A stretch of 64,000 nt of DNA from Bacillota bacterium (GTDB lineage Bacteria; Bacillota; UBA994): assembly GCA_009773495.1 (NCBI GenBank), contig WSXW01000004.1, forward strand, positions 1 to 64,000. Direction: 5' to 3'. This document shows, one piece after another, positions 1 through 8,985 of this stretch (position 1 is its first letter; each line of letters begins with the position of its first letter). Position numbers and translations under genes: made by a program. The notes below the pieces were generated by a model, which searched no databases, was not told where the DNA came from, and worked only from the letters and a program-made list of their open reading frames with translations.

Positions 1-22
1 CTTCCCCCCCTAGGGGGGGAAG
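1..22. repeat. Perfect 22-bp GC palindrome at the window edge
   Basis: The first 22 bases form a perfect inverted repeat: CTTCCCCCCCT followed directly by its reverse complement AGGGGGGGAAG. It lies 24 bases past the stop of a truncated helicase-like ORF. It could be a hairpin, a terminator without a T-run, or an element boundary. Its function is unknown. Confidence 0.6.
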
Positions 23-45
23 GGAGAAGGAAACACGACAGGACG

Positions 46-303
46 CTATGCACAAATTAGCTGCCACTCTATGCAATTCTTACTTGCCAAACACAGACTA
101 AGTGTTTCCTCTTCGCCAACCTTGTCTCTTAAATACCGCAAGCCCCTAGAGAGAACCTCATACAGGTAACGCGAAAGAACTGGCTCCGCTTCGCCAGCAA
201 GCAGAGGGCCAGTTCTATGCTCGCGATCATTGCCTAATCCCTTTAGGCCTTCGACAATGGCCAGGTTGACGACTTGTTCGTATAGGCCGGATGGAAGGTA
301 CAT
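46..303 (-). pseudogene. N-terminal fragment of a DUF3427-type helicase
   Basis: This ORF encodes 85 residues from an ATG at 303, preceded by GGGAG with 9-nt spacing; a TTG at 357 in the same frame would add 18 residues. The start (LPSGLYEQVV) and the later pattern (AEPVLSRYLYEVL) match, from memory, the N-terminal region of long DEAD/PLD helicases with a C-terminal DUF3427 domain. Those proteins are roughly 900-1000 residues, whereas this one stops after about 85. No nuclease or helicase motif follows in any frame before position 1. It is therefore read as a remnant. The gene at 15011-17374 has the PLD, helicase and DUF3427 parts but lacks exactly this N-terminal region. A small genuine gene cannot be excluded. 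Confidence 0.5.
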
Positions 304-674
304 GTATATGAGCTCCCTTCTACCACCATGTTCAGATAGCCTGAAACGTTCATGCAATGGGTGACTAAGGCTATATCAGCTATGCAAATGCGGTCAGGTT
401 TGTGTTAAGAGATCAACTGTGTGGAAGGCTGGCGCGGGAACAGTGGGTTCTGCCCCCCTTGTTACATGACTCTTTTGGACTGTCATAGTTGAGTATTAGA
501 GCAAAATACCGGCTATTACCGCCGTAGATAGACTCTTAAAGTCAAGTTGGTCGCATCCGCTCCTTACAATAATAGCTAGTACTTAGTTCTCTAGATTGCG
601 ATACTTCCCTTTGTCGAATTTTGACAGGCTTTGTCACATGGTAGAGTTTTCTAAAGACTCCTATAAACTACTAT

Positions 675-701
675 GGCTCTTAAGCGCATTGCTCAAGAGC
701 C
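675..701. repeat. Hairpin 1 of a GGCTCTT pair
   Basis: The arms GGCTCTTAAGC and GCTCAAGAGCC are complementary with one mismatch and enclose the loop GCATT. No T-run follows on either strand. The outer stem is shared with the hairpin at 898-924. Confidence 0.6.
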
Positions 702-897
702 CCAAAAGATAATCCTTTACGCCTATCTAACAGAAAATAGCGGGTGGGTGTTAGGCAAGTATATTCCCCCTGAATTGATATTCTGCTCTAATCCTCGTCG
801 TGTATATCTTCGTTATCCCCCTGCTATTCCCGGTTCCTAACTCTACAGCTCCCAACTTGGCAACCCTGATGGCCACTGTGGATGAATACAGAAAGAC

Positions 898-924
898 GGC
901 TCTTGAGGAGCGGCCTCAAGAGCC
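898..924. repeat. Hairpin 2 of a GGCTCTT pair
   Basis: The arms GGCTCTTGAGG and CCTCAAGAGCC are perfectly complementary over 11 bp with the loop AGCGG. The outer stem equals that of the hairpin at 675-701. It lies about 110 bases past the end of the DGQHR gene (minus strand), so it could also act in 3'-end formation. Confidence 0.6.
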
Positions 925-1037
925 TAGGTACTTGTGCTTTTGTGTACCTAAGATGATGATTTACCAAGCACTTGCTCCTTATTAAAGACTTCTAGCCCCT
1001 CAGAGGGTTGCTGCGCCCACTAGACATGAGGCTTAGT

Positions 1038-2138
1038 TTACTTGTCCGCCCCACCTACTCTAGCCCCTGTCCCATCTAAGATGACATTCGCTAGCCGCAT
1101 AGCCTCATGCTGACTAGACTTAAAGTAATCGGATGTCAGTTCTAGATTCTGTCTTCTGAGATGACGCTTTAGATCTCCATACGCAGATTTAAAAAACTGA
1201 TACGTTAGATCTTTTTCTTTGCGGCCCCACACAAGAAGCACGGGAAAGGCTGTAATTATTGCTGTATATCCTACTGTCTTTGTCAGTATGTAGTCCTTTG
1301 GGTTATCCCACTCCGTGGGGAACGTGTCTCGTACAGCCGTAAAGAGGTTAAGGAGTATCTTATAGATCATCTCGTCCTGATCTCTTAGGAAGTAGCCCCT
1401 TAAGGGTTTATTACTGTCTGGCCTAAGAGCCTCAAGCCCTTGGCCTTTGATAATCGAGAGGTCCTCTGCGGAGTTGGCAGAGATAAGATGCATTAGAGGT
1501 TTTATAAAGCTTGCTTGAGATAGCGATGCCAATTCCTCTTGTTTCTTACCTAACATCTTAAGTCGTCTATAAAAGGGAGAATCGGGACTTGTATTAAATA
1601 GCCTCGCGATTTCATGACATGTTTTTTGCGGGCTCCTAGTTTGAGATAGGGCAAAGAGGTCGTATATGAGCGATTGATTTACCTTCACTTGGGTGCTGTT
1701 TATTGTAGAGAATACATACGCCTTCTCCTCCGCAGTAAGATCAAACATTATAACTACCGGGAGTTTGAATGACTTCAATTCAGAGGAACCGCTCAGCCCT
1801 GCAAGTCTGTGCTGGCCATCAATTACTTCGCCCAGCATCACATTATCTGCAATCTCAAAGAACGCTTCTTCACCATGCTCCCAATAATGACCTTCGCTAG
1901 ACTCTACAGATAGCACAATGGGAGTAGGAAACACTGCGTCAGGTAGCACAGAGTATTCCCTGATCTCTTTTATTCTTTTGTCAGAAAGGTATCGCTGGGG
2001 TCCACCGAATGTTTCGCCATCCACAGGGTTGTAGTCTCTTTGGCTAATAGTGCACTTGCTTACGAGGTATTCGGCTGGAAGAACGGCCATGAAGAAGCTA
2101 CCTATTGGCTGTTCAACTTGCATAAGTCTCACCTTCAT
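1038..2138 (-). CDS. DndB-type DGQHR-domain protein
   Basis: The 366-residue protein carries the DGQHR signature (residues 107-111, context EVIDGQHRLAGL) that defines DndB and related ParB-like proteins. The following segment (FSTINSTQVKVNQSL) is also typical. In Dnd systems DndB binds DNA and represses or tunes the modification operon; other DGQHR proteins accompany other modification systems. The start at 2138 overlaps the stop of the two-TM gene by 4 nt, so it is translationally coupled. It is the last gene of the radical SAM, GHKL ATPase and two-TM block. Membership in the DGQHR family is clear; the exact role here is inferred from context. It could be a regulator or a sensor of modified DNA. 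Confidence 0.85.
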   Translation of the reverse strand: MKVRLMQVEQPIGSFFMAVLPAEYLVSKCTISQRDYNPVDGETFGGPQRYLSDKRIKEIREYSVLPDAVFPTPIVLSVESSEGHYWEHGEEAFFEIADNVMLGEVIDGQHRLAGLSGSSELKSFKLPVVIMFDLTAEEKAYVFSTINSTQVKVNQSLIYDLFALSQTRSPQKTCHEIARLFNTSPDSPFYRRLKMLGKKQEELASLSQASFIKPLMHLISANSAEDLSIIKGQGLEALRPDSNKPLRGYFLRDQDEMIYKILLNLFTAVRDTFPTEWDNPKDYILTKTVGYTAIITAFPVLLVWGRKEKDLTYQFFKSAYGDLKRHLRRQNLELTSDYFKSSQHEAMRLANVILDGTGARVGGADK

Positions 2139-2662
2139 ACTCTGTTGCCCTCCTCATCCTGCTGTGGTACTCGAGACAACCGCATTCCGAGATTAGCTAC
2201 GTTCGCATTATCCGTCTCGTAATGATCTTGCACAAAATCTGTGGCATTCGGATCTGGTAGCACCCTGAGGAGCTCTTGAGCCACTAGGGTATGATTCAGA
2301 AGACTGGCGCTTCTACGAGTCCACCAGTGGGACCCGCATAAGCCGGTTGATGCGAGCATAAGCATCAGCACCACCATGCTCGACAGCTGGTCGGATTTGA
2401 ACCCGCCACAGAGGAAACTTACTGCAGCCCCAGCGGATAAGTTCGCGCCCGATAGTAACAGTTCGTAGACTTCGAACTTCTGTCGCACGAGTAGTTCCAC
2501 CTTCTCCCTGGCTAAGGAGAGTTCGCTTGCTCTCACTTGCACGAAGAAGTCGTCTCTGTATTTGTTGGGGTATTTGTTTGCCATACTGTAGGTCGTATAA
2601 CTCCGGCCCACAGCTGCACTCTGACCTGTTTTATTGTCTTGACAGACTGTGCTTTGTTCCAT
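2135..2662 (-). CDS. Two-TM hypothetical protein of the island
   Basis: The 175-residue protein is not recognised. It has a soluble, partly helical N-terminal region (about 1-70), two adjacent hydrophobic segments (about 68-86 and 94-112) forming a probable hairpin in the membrane, and a hydrophilic C-terminus. The layout resembles small SLATT/effector-like membrane proteins of defence loci, but no motif proves this. The ATG at 2662 is preceded by GGGAGG with 7-nt spacing; an internal ATG (MANKYP, residue 27) is an alternative start. Its stop overlaps the start of the DGQHR gene by 4 nt and it lies 108 bp past the GHKL ATPase gene. It could anchor the complex or act as an abortive-infection effector; both are guesses. 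Confidence 0.6.
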   Translation of the reverse strand: MEQSTVCQDNKTGQSAAVGRSYTTYSMANKYPNKYRDDFFVQVRASELSLAREKVELLVRQKFEVYELLLSGANLSAGAAVSFLCGGFKSDQLSSMVVLMLMLASTGLCGSHWWTRRSASLLNHTLVAQELLRVLPDPNATDFVQDHYETDNANVANLGMRLSRVPQQDEEGNRV

Positions 2663-2770
2663 TTCTCAGCCTCCCACTTCTGGCTCCATATTTCGGTGTT
2701 TACGTTAAAGATGCCTGGACTTTGGAATCAATCCTTTGTCTACTGGTCAGTCTATTAGCTGTCACTGGTA

Positions 2771-4279
2771 TCAGTGCTGCCTAAAGGCCTCAACGATCGC
2801 ATCCCCTAGCCTAGTCGCCGTTTCCTCGTCAACCTCCATTTGGATTGTCCTGAAAACACGTTCCAGTACCTTTTTCTCTGTCTGGCTCAAGTGACTCATC
2901 AGATTGAGGGCCATATAGCTAGTCCCACCGCTCACTGTTCCAAGTATTATGTCGAGTTTATGAAAGATATCGTACTGACGTTCAAGTTCCTCTTCAGAGT
3001 CTGGCGTCAGGTATGAGAGACTATTTTTAACTTCCTTTATCTTCTTCGTCACGGCTCCCCGCCTTGATGGAGATATGTACCCAGAGGCTAGACCCGCGTC
3101 TAAGTGCTGAATCGTCTCCTCTGCGTGTCTGAAATCCAGAGCATGCTGACTCCTTTCATTTGACGCCTGCCTCAATTGTTTAGTAATTTCCGCTGTCAAA
3201 CCTGACAGCTTCTCATGTAACGCAACATACTCTTCGTTACGCTCGAAGTCATCGCGCCTTGAGTTAGGAATAATTCTACTCGAGAGAATGTGTATTTCAC
3301 CCTGTACCCATCCATTAAAACGTGGGTCTTTAAATGCTCCACTAACCGTCTGGTGATCCCCTACCAGGATATTACCCTTCCGAAAGCGCAGGCCTCTAAG
3401 TCTACTTTCCACAATTGCTCCAGAATAGGAAGCTTCCGCATACCAGACAACGGCAAGCAGGTCACCATTCGTGGAACAGATAGGCACCACATTTACACCA
3501 GTGATGGCATCCTTGAGCCGTCTACTTTTATCAACCAAATACTTGTCAGCATATGGCTTAAACACCTGCCTCGGGCTGCCTGAAGTTTGGATCCAAATAT
3601 TGTAATGAGAAAATACATGCCCCTTTTCTTTGGCCTTGTCGGTAATCTCCTTGGCCCAACTAAACTCCTGAGTGTTAAAAGACACTGGCGAAGATTGAGC
3701 AAGAAAATCATAGACGTCATCTGAAGCTAGCAGACCACTGTCAGTCCTAACGCCACTAAGCTCGACTCGAAAGTAATGCTCGTCCATCGGAGCCGGCGAC
3801 ACCTGAGTTGTAATTACACGGTTTAACAATTCCGTAATGTCTATGGATTGGTCATGACTTGGCACCAACAGATCTCTCAACCTCAGAGCGTCAAAACTGA
3901 TCTCCGTCTTTTTTGCTTCCCCAAAATGGGAGCTAGTGAACACCAGCCGATCTGCGTAGCTCAGTCCTGCAAGCCGTCCGATACCCCTAAAGCCGCGATT
4001 CAGCTCACTGCGTTTCCTTGAATTTCCGATATCAGCCAAGGCAGCCACTGCACTTTCTACCGCTAATCCCACCCCGTTATCATCAATGCTAATATTGCGA
4101 CCTGCTTGATTGATAGTTATTAGAATTTTCTCTTCTCCTGGTCTGAGGAGTCCGGTCTCATAGGCCTCATCAAATGAGTCTACGGAATTCTGGATGTACT
4201 CCCTGAAAACATCCATCGGATTAATGTACATTCCGGTGGTTAGCGATTCTAACGTGAACTTGCCAATAGCTATGTTCAT
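2771..4279 (-). CDS. Hsp90/GHKL-type ATPase
   Basis: The 502-residue protein has the Bergerat ATP-binding fold at its N-terminus: an N-box (REYIQNSVDS, residues 26-35), a G1 box (DDNGVGL, 66-72) and a glycine-rich lid (RGFRGIGRLAG, 95-105). This is the HtpG/MORC/MutL-like arrangement, not a histidine kinase, since no HisKA domain is present. The rest (about 200-502) is not recognised and has helical stretches near 360-420. Its start overlaps the stop of the radical SAM gene by 4 nt (ATGA), so the two are coupled and probably work together. Such ATPases in defence loci act as conformational switches or clamps; the role here is inferred. Confidence 0.8.
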   Translation of the reverse strand: MNIAIGKFTLESLTTGMYINPMDVFREYIQNSVDSFDEAYETGLLRPGEEKILITINQAGRNISIDDNGVGLAVESAVAALADIGNSRKRSELNRGFRGIGRLAGLSYADRLVFTSSHFGEAKKTEISFDALRLRDLLVPSHDQSIDITELLNRVITTQVSPAPMDEHYFRVELSGVRTDSGLLASDDVYDFLAQSSPVSFNTQEFSWAKEITDKAKEKGHVFSHYNIWIQTSGSPRQVFKPYADKYLVDKSRRLKDAITGVNVVPICSTNGDLLAVVWYAEASYSGAIVESRLRGLRFRKGNILVGDHQTVSGAFKDPRFNGWVQGEIHILSSRIIPNSRRDDFERNEEYVALHEKLSGLTAEITKQLRQASNERSQHALDFRHAEETIQHLDAGLASGYISPSRRGAVTKKIKEVKNSLSYLTPDSEEELERQYDIFHKLDIILGTVSGGTSYMALNLMSHLSQTEKKVLERVFRTIQMEVDEETATRLGDAIVEAFRQH

Positions 4280-6309
4280 ATTACCTCTCCCAACAGGCCC
4301 CTAACCTGACTAATAAGCTCATATACCGTATTTGCCAGCAAATGTTGCCCCATACTGTCTTGTAACTGGGACACTACGTGCTCTGTTAGGGCAGCTGAAC
4401 TCTTACCCAGGACAAGCCGCATGGTCTCTGTGTCTAGACTGAGGAAGGCGCACATTGCCTCTTTTCTTTGCCCCTCTGACAAAATGTCCACTGCGCAGTA
4501 TCTTAAATAGAGGCGCGACATCTGAAGATAGTGATACAGATTCGGCTCCTTCCGAAATACATGAGCCAATGATTTTAGACGCCCGTCTTTATCCTCAGAA
4601 CTCAACCAAATATGATACATCAGGTCCCTAAATCCGTCATGTCCAAAGAAGCGGTAAAAGGCTAAGTGAGCTGCTGTATTTGCAGTTTTTGAACCTGCAA
4701 GCATTTCAACCAGTTGCTGATAAAAGACGGGGAATTCCTCCGTGATGTAGCCTTTTATTCCTGCAGCAGTGGGTGACTTCTGATCAAACCCACCGAGTAG
4801 CTGAAGGACGCGGTTATCTGTCAAGTAGTGCAAAAATAACTTCTGCTGTAGGTGACTCTTTAAACCAAGCAGGACCTCTGGCACCAGAGGTCTATTTATA
4901 TTGCTGAGGAACTCGTCCTTTTCCTCGCCAAGCATACGAAATAAGCGTTGCCATTCTATCCATTGCTCCCGATTCTGCTGCCATATCCTCAGCCTCTCGG
5001 TTCTTTCGCTTTCGCTCTCGTTTTTCTTATTCTCGACAAAATGTCCTCTAGCCACGATGAGCGACTCAGGCATGGCCAGGATCTCCATGTAGTCATCTAC
5101 ATCCAGCCCGAAAGCCGCAAGAAAAAACTTCCTTGAAACCATCCCTTTACCCTGCGTTGGGATCAACATACACTGGACGGCTCGTAGGTACTTCTTAGAC
5201 CAATTCGACCCTATGTAGCCCCGTTGCCTATCAGCAAGGGGTATGTACCGCATGGGGAAAGAGAAGATGCTGACCGGTTTTCCACTGGTAGTCTCATTAT
5301 TAATACTATCCTGCAGATCCACCGTGAAGCGCATGCGTTGATATAAGTCCTCAGGGGTATCAGCTGCATATGTGGTGCCTTTCCCCGTGAAGGTCTCGCT
5401 ATTGTACAGAATATAATTGGACAATGTAGTCACTCCGTGCTTAACGCACAGCCGGATTGCCCTCTCATATTTCTGCTGGTCTTCAACATGGTCGAATGCT
5501 ATTCGGGCAGGCTTCAGAGCGATCTCTCCTAGTCTTCGTGCTTTATGCTCGTTCAATAGGTTAGCATCGAGCCCCTGATTAAAGTCTACATACCGATTCA
5601 CGGTCTTACCAGTCTTCGGATTAGTATAGGTGGCTCCTTTGCTAAAACCAGCAGCTTTTATGTCATCGATAATTTGATCGAAGCACTCTGAACGTAGAAC
5701 ATTGTTATCTATTAATAGCAGGTCCTTTTTAGAACCAAATCTGCTACTAATCTGTTCTATCTTGGTCTTAATATCGATATACGGTACATACTCGGGCTCA
5801 AGTGTTTGCACGGCACAAAAACCACACCGCATCCCACACCCCTTGGTTGCGTAGAGGAAGTATGCATCGTGATTGGTATAAACGTATTGATTTTTAATAT
5901 CATCCAAAATTGAGTAGTCCGGGGTCATGGTGTCAATGATATCGCTGTCCTCGTAACCGAGTAATCCTTGTCGATTAAGTAGGCCAGTAATTGGAGTCAC
6001 ACCAGTTTCTTCAAGGATCTTATCTGGCATTAGCGTCGCAGCAATGCCGCCTACAAAGACATTCTGCTTCTCCTTAACAACCTCAAGCGCATATTTGATA
6101 GTCCTAACTGTTTCAGCCCACTCAAATGTGAACATGCTTGTTACGTAAACTCTGTCCCATCTCTTCCCCTGATACGCCTCAGGGAGTCTGCCCTTAGCAA
6201 AACGGACATAGTCTCCCCTAACATTTCTATGATAGTAAGCCAATTTCATTAGGCCTAAGGGTGGATACTTGTTTTTGTAAGCTGGTTCTAGTAGTAAAAT
6301 ATCTGCCAT
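4276..6309 (-). CDS. Radical SAM enzyme with N-terminal B12-binding-like region
   Basis: The 677-residue protein has the radical SAM cluster motif CX3CX2C (Cys158, Cys162, Cys165; context GCGMRCGFC). The N-terminal about 130 residues (LLEPAYKNKYPPLGLMKLA, later FVGGIAA) have the layout of the Rossmann-like domain of B12-dependent radical SAM enzymes. The cobalamin-ligand motif DxHxxG is not visible, so cobalamin binding is doubtful. After the SAM barrel (to about residue 400) comes a long helical region of unknown function. Radical SAM chemistry supports methylation, thiolation or rearrangement; the substrate is unknown. The gene starts an operon half after a 155-bp gap, with GGGGG 8 bases before the ATG, and overlaps the GHKL ATPase gene. 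In this Dnd-like cluster it stands where DndC-type sulfur chemistry would be expected. Confidence 0.85.
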   Translation of the reverse strand: MADILLLEPAYKNKYPPLGLMKLAYYHRNVRGDYVRFAKGRLPEAYQGKRWDRVYVTSMFTFEWAETVRTIKYALEVVKEKQNVFVGGIAATLMPDKILEETGVTPITGLLNRQGLLGYEDSDIIDTMTPDYSILDDIKNQYVYTNHDAYFLYATKGCGMRCGFCAVQTLEPEYVPYIDIKTKIEQISSRFGSKKDLLLIDNNVLRSECFDQIIDDIKAAGFSKGATYTNPKTGKTVNRYVDFNQGLDANLLNEHKARRLGEIALKPARIAFDHVEDQQKYERAIRLCVKHGVTTLSNYILYNSETFTGKGTTYAADTPEDLYQRMRFTVDLQDSINNETTSGKPVSIFSFPMRYIPLADRQRGYIGSNWSKKYLRAVQCMLIPTQGKGMVSRKFFLAAFGLDVDDYMEILAMPESLIVARGHFVENKKNESESERTERLRIWQQNREQWIEWQRLFRMLGEEKDEFLSNINRPLVPEVLLGLKSHLQQKLFLHYLTDNRVLQLLGGFDQKSPTAAGIKGYITEEFPVFYQQLVEMLAGSKTANTAAHLAFYRFFGHDGFRDLMYHIWLSSEDKDGRLKSLAHVFRKEPNLYHYLQMSRLYLRYCAVDILSEGQRKEAMCAFLSLDTETMRLVLGKSSAALTEHVVSQLQDSMGQHLLANTVYELISQVRGLLGEVI

Positions 6310-6392
6310 CGTTATTCCCCCTAGGATCTTTGGTCTACCTTAAAAGAAAATACACAGAGCCAGGTTAGCCATAATCTACATTAAGCTAGAGG

Positions 6393-6419
6393 ACGCTATT
6401 TATTTTTTATAATTAGCGT
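6393..6419. promoter_or_regulatory. AT-centred inverted repeat before the radical SAM gene
   Basis: The arms ACGCTA and TAGCGT flank an AT-rich centre containing TATAAA on the minus strand. The site lies in the only sizeable gap of the island (6310-6464), about 85 bases before the radical SAM start. It fits an operator overlapping a -10 element, perhaps bound by the DGQHR protein; this is inference. Confidence 0.35.
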
Positions 6420-6464
6420 AAGGATACCAGAAGACCGACCAAATGTCGATCCTTGACGTACCTC

Positions 6465-6920
6465 CTAAAATGGTGAAGCCAGAATCCTTTGTGACACAAA
6501 TGACAAAATCGTTTTATGTAGATTATCCTTGTCAGTAAAGACCAAGGAGAGCCCGTCATCTCCTTCGCCAGCAATAAAATCATCGAGCACAGTTTTTATG
6601 AGGTCATCCATTCCTCTGTCAGCGAGCGTCTCGGCTAGTTGAATAATAGACTCAGGCCTAGACAACACCTCGTAGGAGTCACTCTCCTTCACTGCAATCG
6701 CCTTGAGAACCGTCTGTTGATTCTTTGTCAATGAGTGAGACCAGAATAAAGCATCTCTGCTAACGGTAACCTTTTCCTCTGTAGAATGACCTAAGGCTAC
6801 GCATAGCATAAAAAGATCACCATGCTGGGCAAAGACCTTCTTACGGTTACCTGTCTCTTGAGTGAGCTCCTTATAGATTGCGTGATACTTTTTACCCACT
6901 TTAACACGAATGTTATCCAC
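6465..6920 (-). CDS. Small Dnd-associated-type protein (151 aa)
   Basis: This is a 151-residue soluble protein. The N-terminal half (IRVKVGKKYHAIYKEL, then HGDLFMLCVALG) resembles, from memory, the small proteins annotated as DNA phosphorothioation-associated protein 4, and more loosely DndE. I cannot confirm this without a profile search. The start is GTG at 6920, preceded by AAGGAGGG; it overlaps the end of the DndD-like gene by 8 nt. That coupling suggests it partners the ATPase, as DndE partners DndD. No catalytic residues stand out. The gene is followed by a 155-bp gap with a possible second promoter. Confidence 0.6.
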   Translation of the reverse strand: MDNIRVKVGKKYHAIYKELTQETGNRKKVFAQHGDLFMLCVALGHSTEEKVTVSRDALFWSHSLTKNQQTVLKAIAVKESDSYEVLSRPESIIQLAETLADRGMDDLIKTVLDDFIAGEGDDGLSLVFTDKDNLHKTILSFVSQRILASPF

Positions 6921-8985
6921 GGGTTACACCCTCCTTCTGAAGCCCCCTAAAGCTCTCCACAGACATCTCCTTAGCCACAGTCTGGCCCGCGACCTTAGAG
7001 TCAAGGTAGTAGACTCTCCCCCATTTCCCCGAATCCTTGAGGAAGCGGCTTTCCTTCTCCGTAAACTCCGTTGCTGTCGCCAACATAATCCACTGTGGCG
7101 TCACCTGAGGAATGTAGCTCAATAAGTTATCCCGATGCTCAGGGGAGAGCCGTCCAAACGGGGTGTCCATGAACAGTGGTATCTCAAGGCTAGCTGCACC
7201 TCCTGCAACCTGAGCTAGTGCTAGTATAAAGGATAAAGACACAATTTGGCGTTGCCCTGCTGATACATTCGCCAAAAACTCCCTGTCTCTCCAGTCCAGT
7301 ACCTCTAGAGTGTATTGCTCGTCCAACTTCACTGCACGCAGAACCCCTCTTCCCTGAGAATCGAGCATTTTAGCCATATTGTGAGATGCTTTTTCCTCAA
7401 GTTGTGCACGCATTTCATCCGTAAAACGCTTAATCAAGGTTTTGAACGTCTGTTTAGCTTCAGCAACTACCTGACGTTGATATGATAACTCAAGATGTTG
7501 CTTAGATTCCCGCTCTAGTGGACCTAACTGGCGATCAACTGCGGCCAGCTGATCTCGCACCGCCTCGAGCTCAGAACCCTGCACGGAAACCTCATGATCC
7601 AGTGATGCAATCGACGCTTGGATGGTCGCCCGTGCCTTGTTGATGCCGCTGAAATCACTGTCCGGGAGACCATCAAGCTCTTCCGCAAACTCAGCCAGCT
7701 CCTGGCGTATTTGGTCTGATTCAGCATCAACGGTTCCTACCTGTCTGAGGACCTCCATAATAACGTCTTGCCCATTCTTGGCTGCCTCCTGGCTCGCGCC
7801 GAGGTCGCCAAATAAGCCCATGATAGCTTGTTGTGTCTGCTGAGTAGGTACCTGTGTCTCCCATGCCTTAAGCAGATGATACTCCGGCGAGTTCATCCTA
7901 ATGGGTCTGCCGCACAGGCATTTCATTTCGTTAAGGAGACGATCAATCAGCTCACGCTTCAAGTCAGAGGGTACTTGACCCTTCTCTCTCTTAAAGTCTA
8001 TTTCAACATAGAGCTGAGTTAGAAGGTCTCTAGACAAAACTAAACCCCCAAATGATAGCCCTTCAACCATCCGATGTTTAAGCAAATTGCCATGCTGTCT
8101 TAGAGTCTCTAGCCTATTCTCTAGTGTTTTGCGTTTCTCTAGTAGGGTCACTTTATCCTTGAAACGGTCAAGCTCATGATCTATTAGCCTTAGATGCTCT
8201 TCTGCCGTCTCTCTCTCATCTTCCTTTTGAGTGAGGTCATTCTCCAATGTTACTTCACTTTGTAGTAGCTCATCGCGCATCTGAAGTTTTTTGCGATACT
8301 CCCCCGTGGAGACTTTCTCGAGCTCTTTAGTGATCTTAGCATCAAGCAATTTTACCGCTTCTTCAGCTTTAAATAACTCATCAATTCTCAATAGGCTTTT
8401 GATACCCCTTGCGATCTCCTTACGTTGAATCGTCGTTGCCTTAGTCAATCTCTCAATTCGCTCCCCGTCAAACAGAAAATAGTCCTTAACTCTTCTATCC
8501 AAAATCTGTGCTATAAGTGCATTTATATCATCAGCGCAGTCATGATCTAATACTTTTGTATTCCCTGTAACGTCCTTAATATAAAGACACAAGCCAGCAT
8601 CTTCTTCATTAACGATACCATCATCACTGAGTATTCCATACAACTTACGAGTCATCTCGTACTGCATGTTATCATGTGCAAATCTCACCTTGACATAAGC
8701 TTCTGTGCCTTGCCTGCCATCCTCTTCTAACGCAACAAGATTCACTAGGTAGAGTCGTTTGGCATCGAAGCTATCCGCCTGGTCGTAATTCTTGTCTTGG
8801 TCTAATACCCGTTCCCCGAACAGAGCAAACATCAAGGCTCGAAATAAGCCGGTCTTACCACGTCCATTATCACCATATATTACCGTAACGTTTGTTTCAT
8901 CCTGCATGCTCGCACCTGCAAACTCCAGAGTCTGTTTCCCGTAAAACTGTCTAAAGTTCTTTAACTCAATTGACTGAAGTCTCAT
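6913..8985 (-). CDS. DndD-type SMC-like ATPase
   Basis: The 690-residue protein has a Walker A motif (GDNGRGKT, 38-45), the segment FLFDGERIERL (about 170-180) common in DndD, long coiled-coil stretches (about 205-300 and 450-540), a CLCG zinc-hook-like turn (356-359), an ABC signature (SAGQRQ, 575-580) and a Walker B (PLFMDTPFG, 603-611). This is the layout and length of DndD and SMC-like repair ATPases. DndD hydrolyses ATP, probably to open or nick DNA for the modification complex. The ATG at 8985 has AAGGAGG with 8-nt spacing and overlaps the upstream 62-residue gene by 20 nt. The 151-residue gene overlaps its end. DndD-like is the best call; a RecF/SbcC-like nuclease ATPase is the alternative. 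Confidence 0.85.
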   Translation of the reverse strand: MRLQSIELKNFRQFYGKQTLEFAGASMQDETNVTVIYGDNGRGKTGLFRALMFALFGERVLDQDKNYDQADSFDAKRLYLVNLVALEEDGRQGTEAYVKVRFAHDNMQYEMTRKLYGILSDDGIVNEEDAGLCLYIKDVTGNTKVLDHDCADDINALIAQILDRRVKDYFLFDGERIERLTKATTIQRKEIARGIKSLLRIDELFKAEEAVKLLDAKITKELEKVSTGEYRKKLQMRDELLQSEVTLENDLTQKEDERETAEEHLRLIDHELDRFKDKVTLLEKRKTLENRLETLRQHGNLLKHRMVEGLSFGGLVLSRDLLTQLYVEIDFKREKGQVPSDLKRELIDRLLNEMKCLCGRPIRMNSPEYHLLKAWETQVPTQQTQQAIMGLFGDLGASQEAAKNGQDVIMEVLRQVGTVDAESDQIRQELAEFAEELDGLPDSDFSGINKARATIQASIASLDHEVSVQGSELEAVRDQLAAVDRQLGPLERESKQHLELSYQRQVVAEAKQTFKTLIKRFTDEMRAQLEEKASHNMAKMLDSQGRGVLRAVKLDEQYTLEVLDWRDREFLANVSAGQRQIVSLSFILALAQVAGGAASLEIPLFMDTPFGRLSPEHRDNLLSYIPQVTPQWIMLATATEFTEKESRFLKDSGKWGRVYYLDSKVAGQTVAKEMSVESFRGLQKEGVTRG

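Larger units (their letters stand above)
358..1037. other. Gene-poor region left of the defence island
   Basis: These 680 bases hold no ORF with a credible Shine-Dalgarno site or recognisable product. The visible structure is two hairpins sharing the GGCTCTT/AAGAGCC stem (675-701 and 898-924). The region lies between the helicase fragment and the stop of the DGQHR gene, so it looks like decayed or boundary sequence. Confidence 0.5.
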
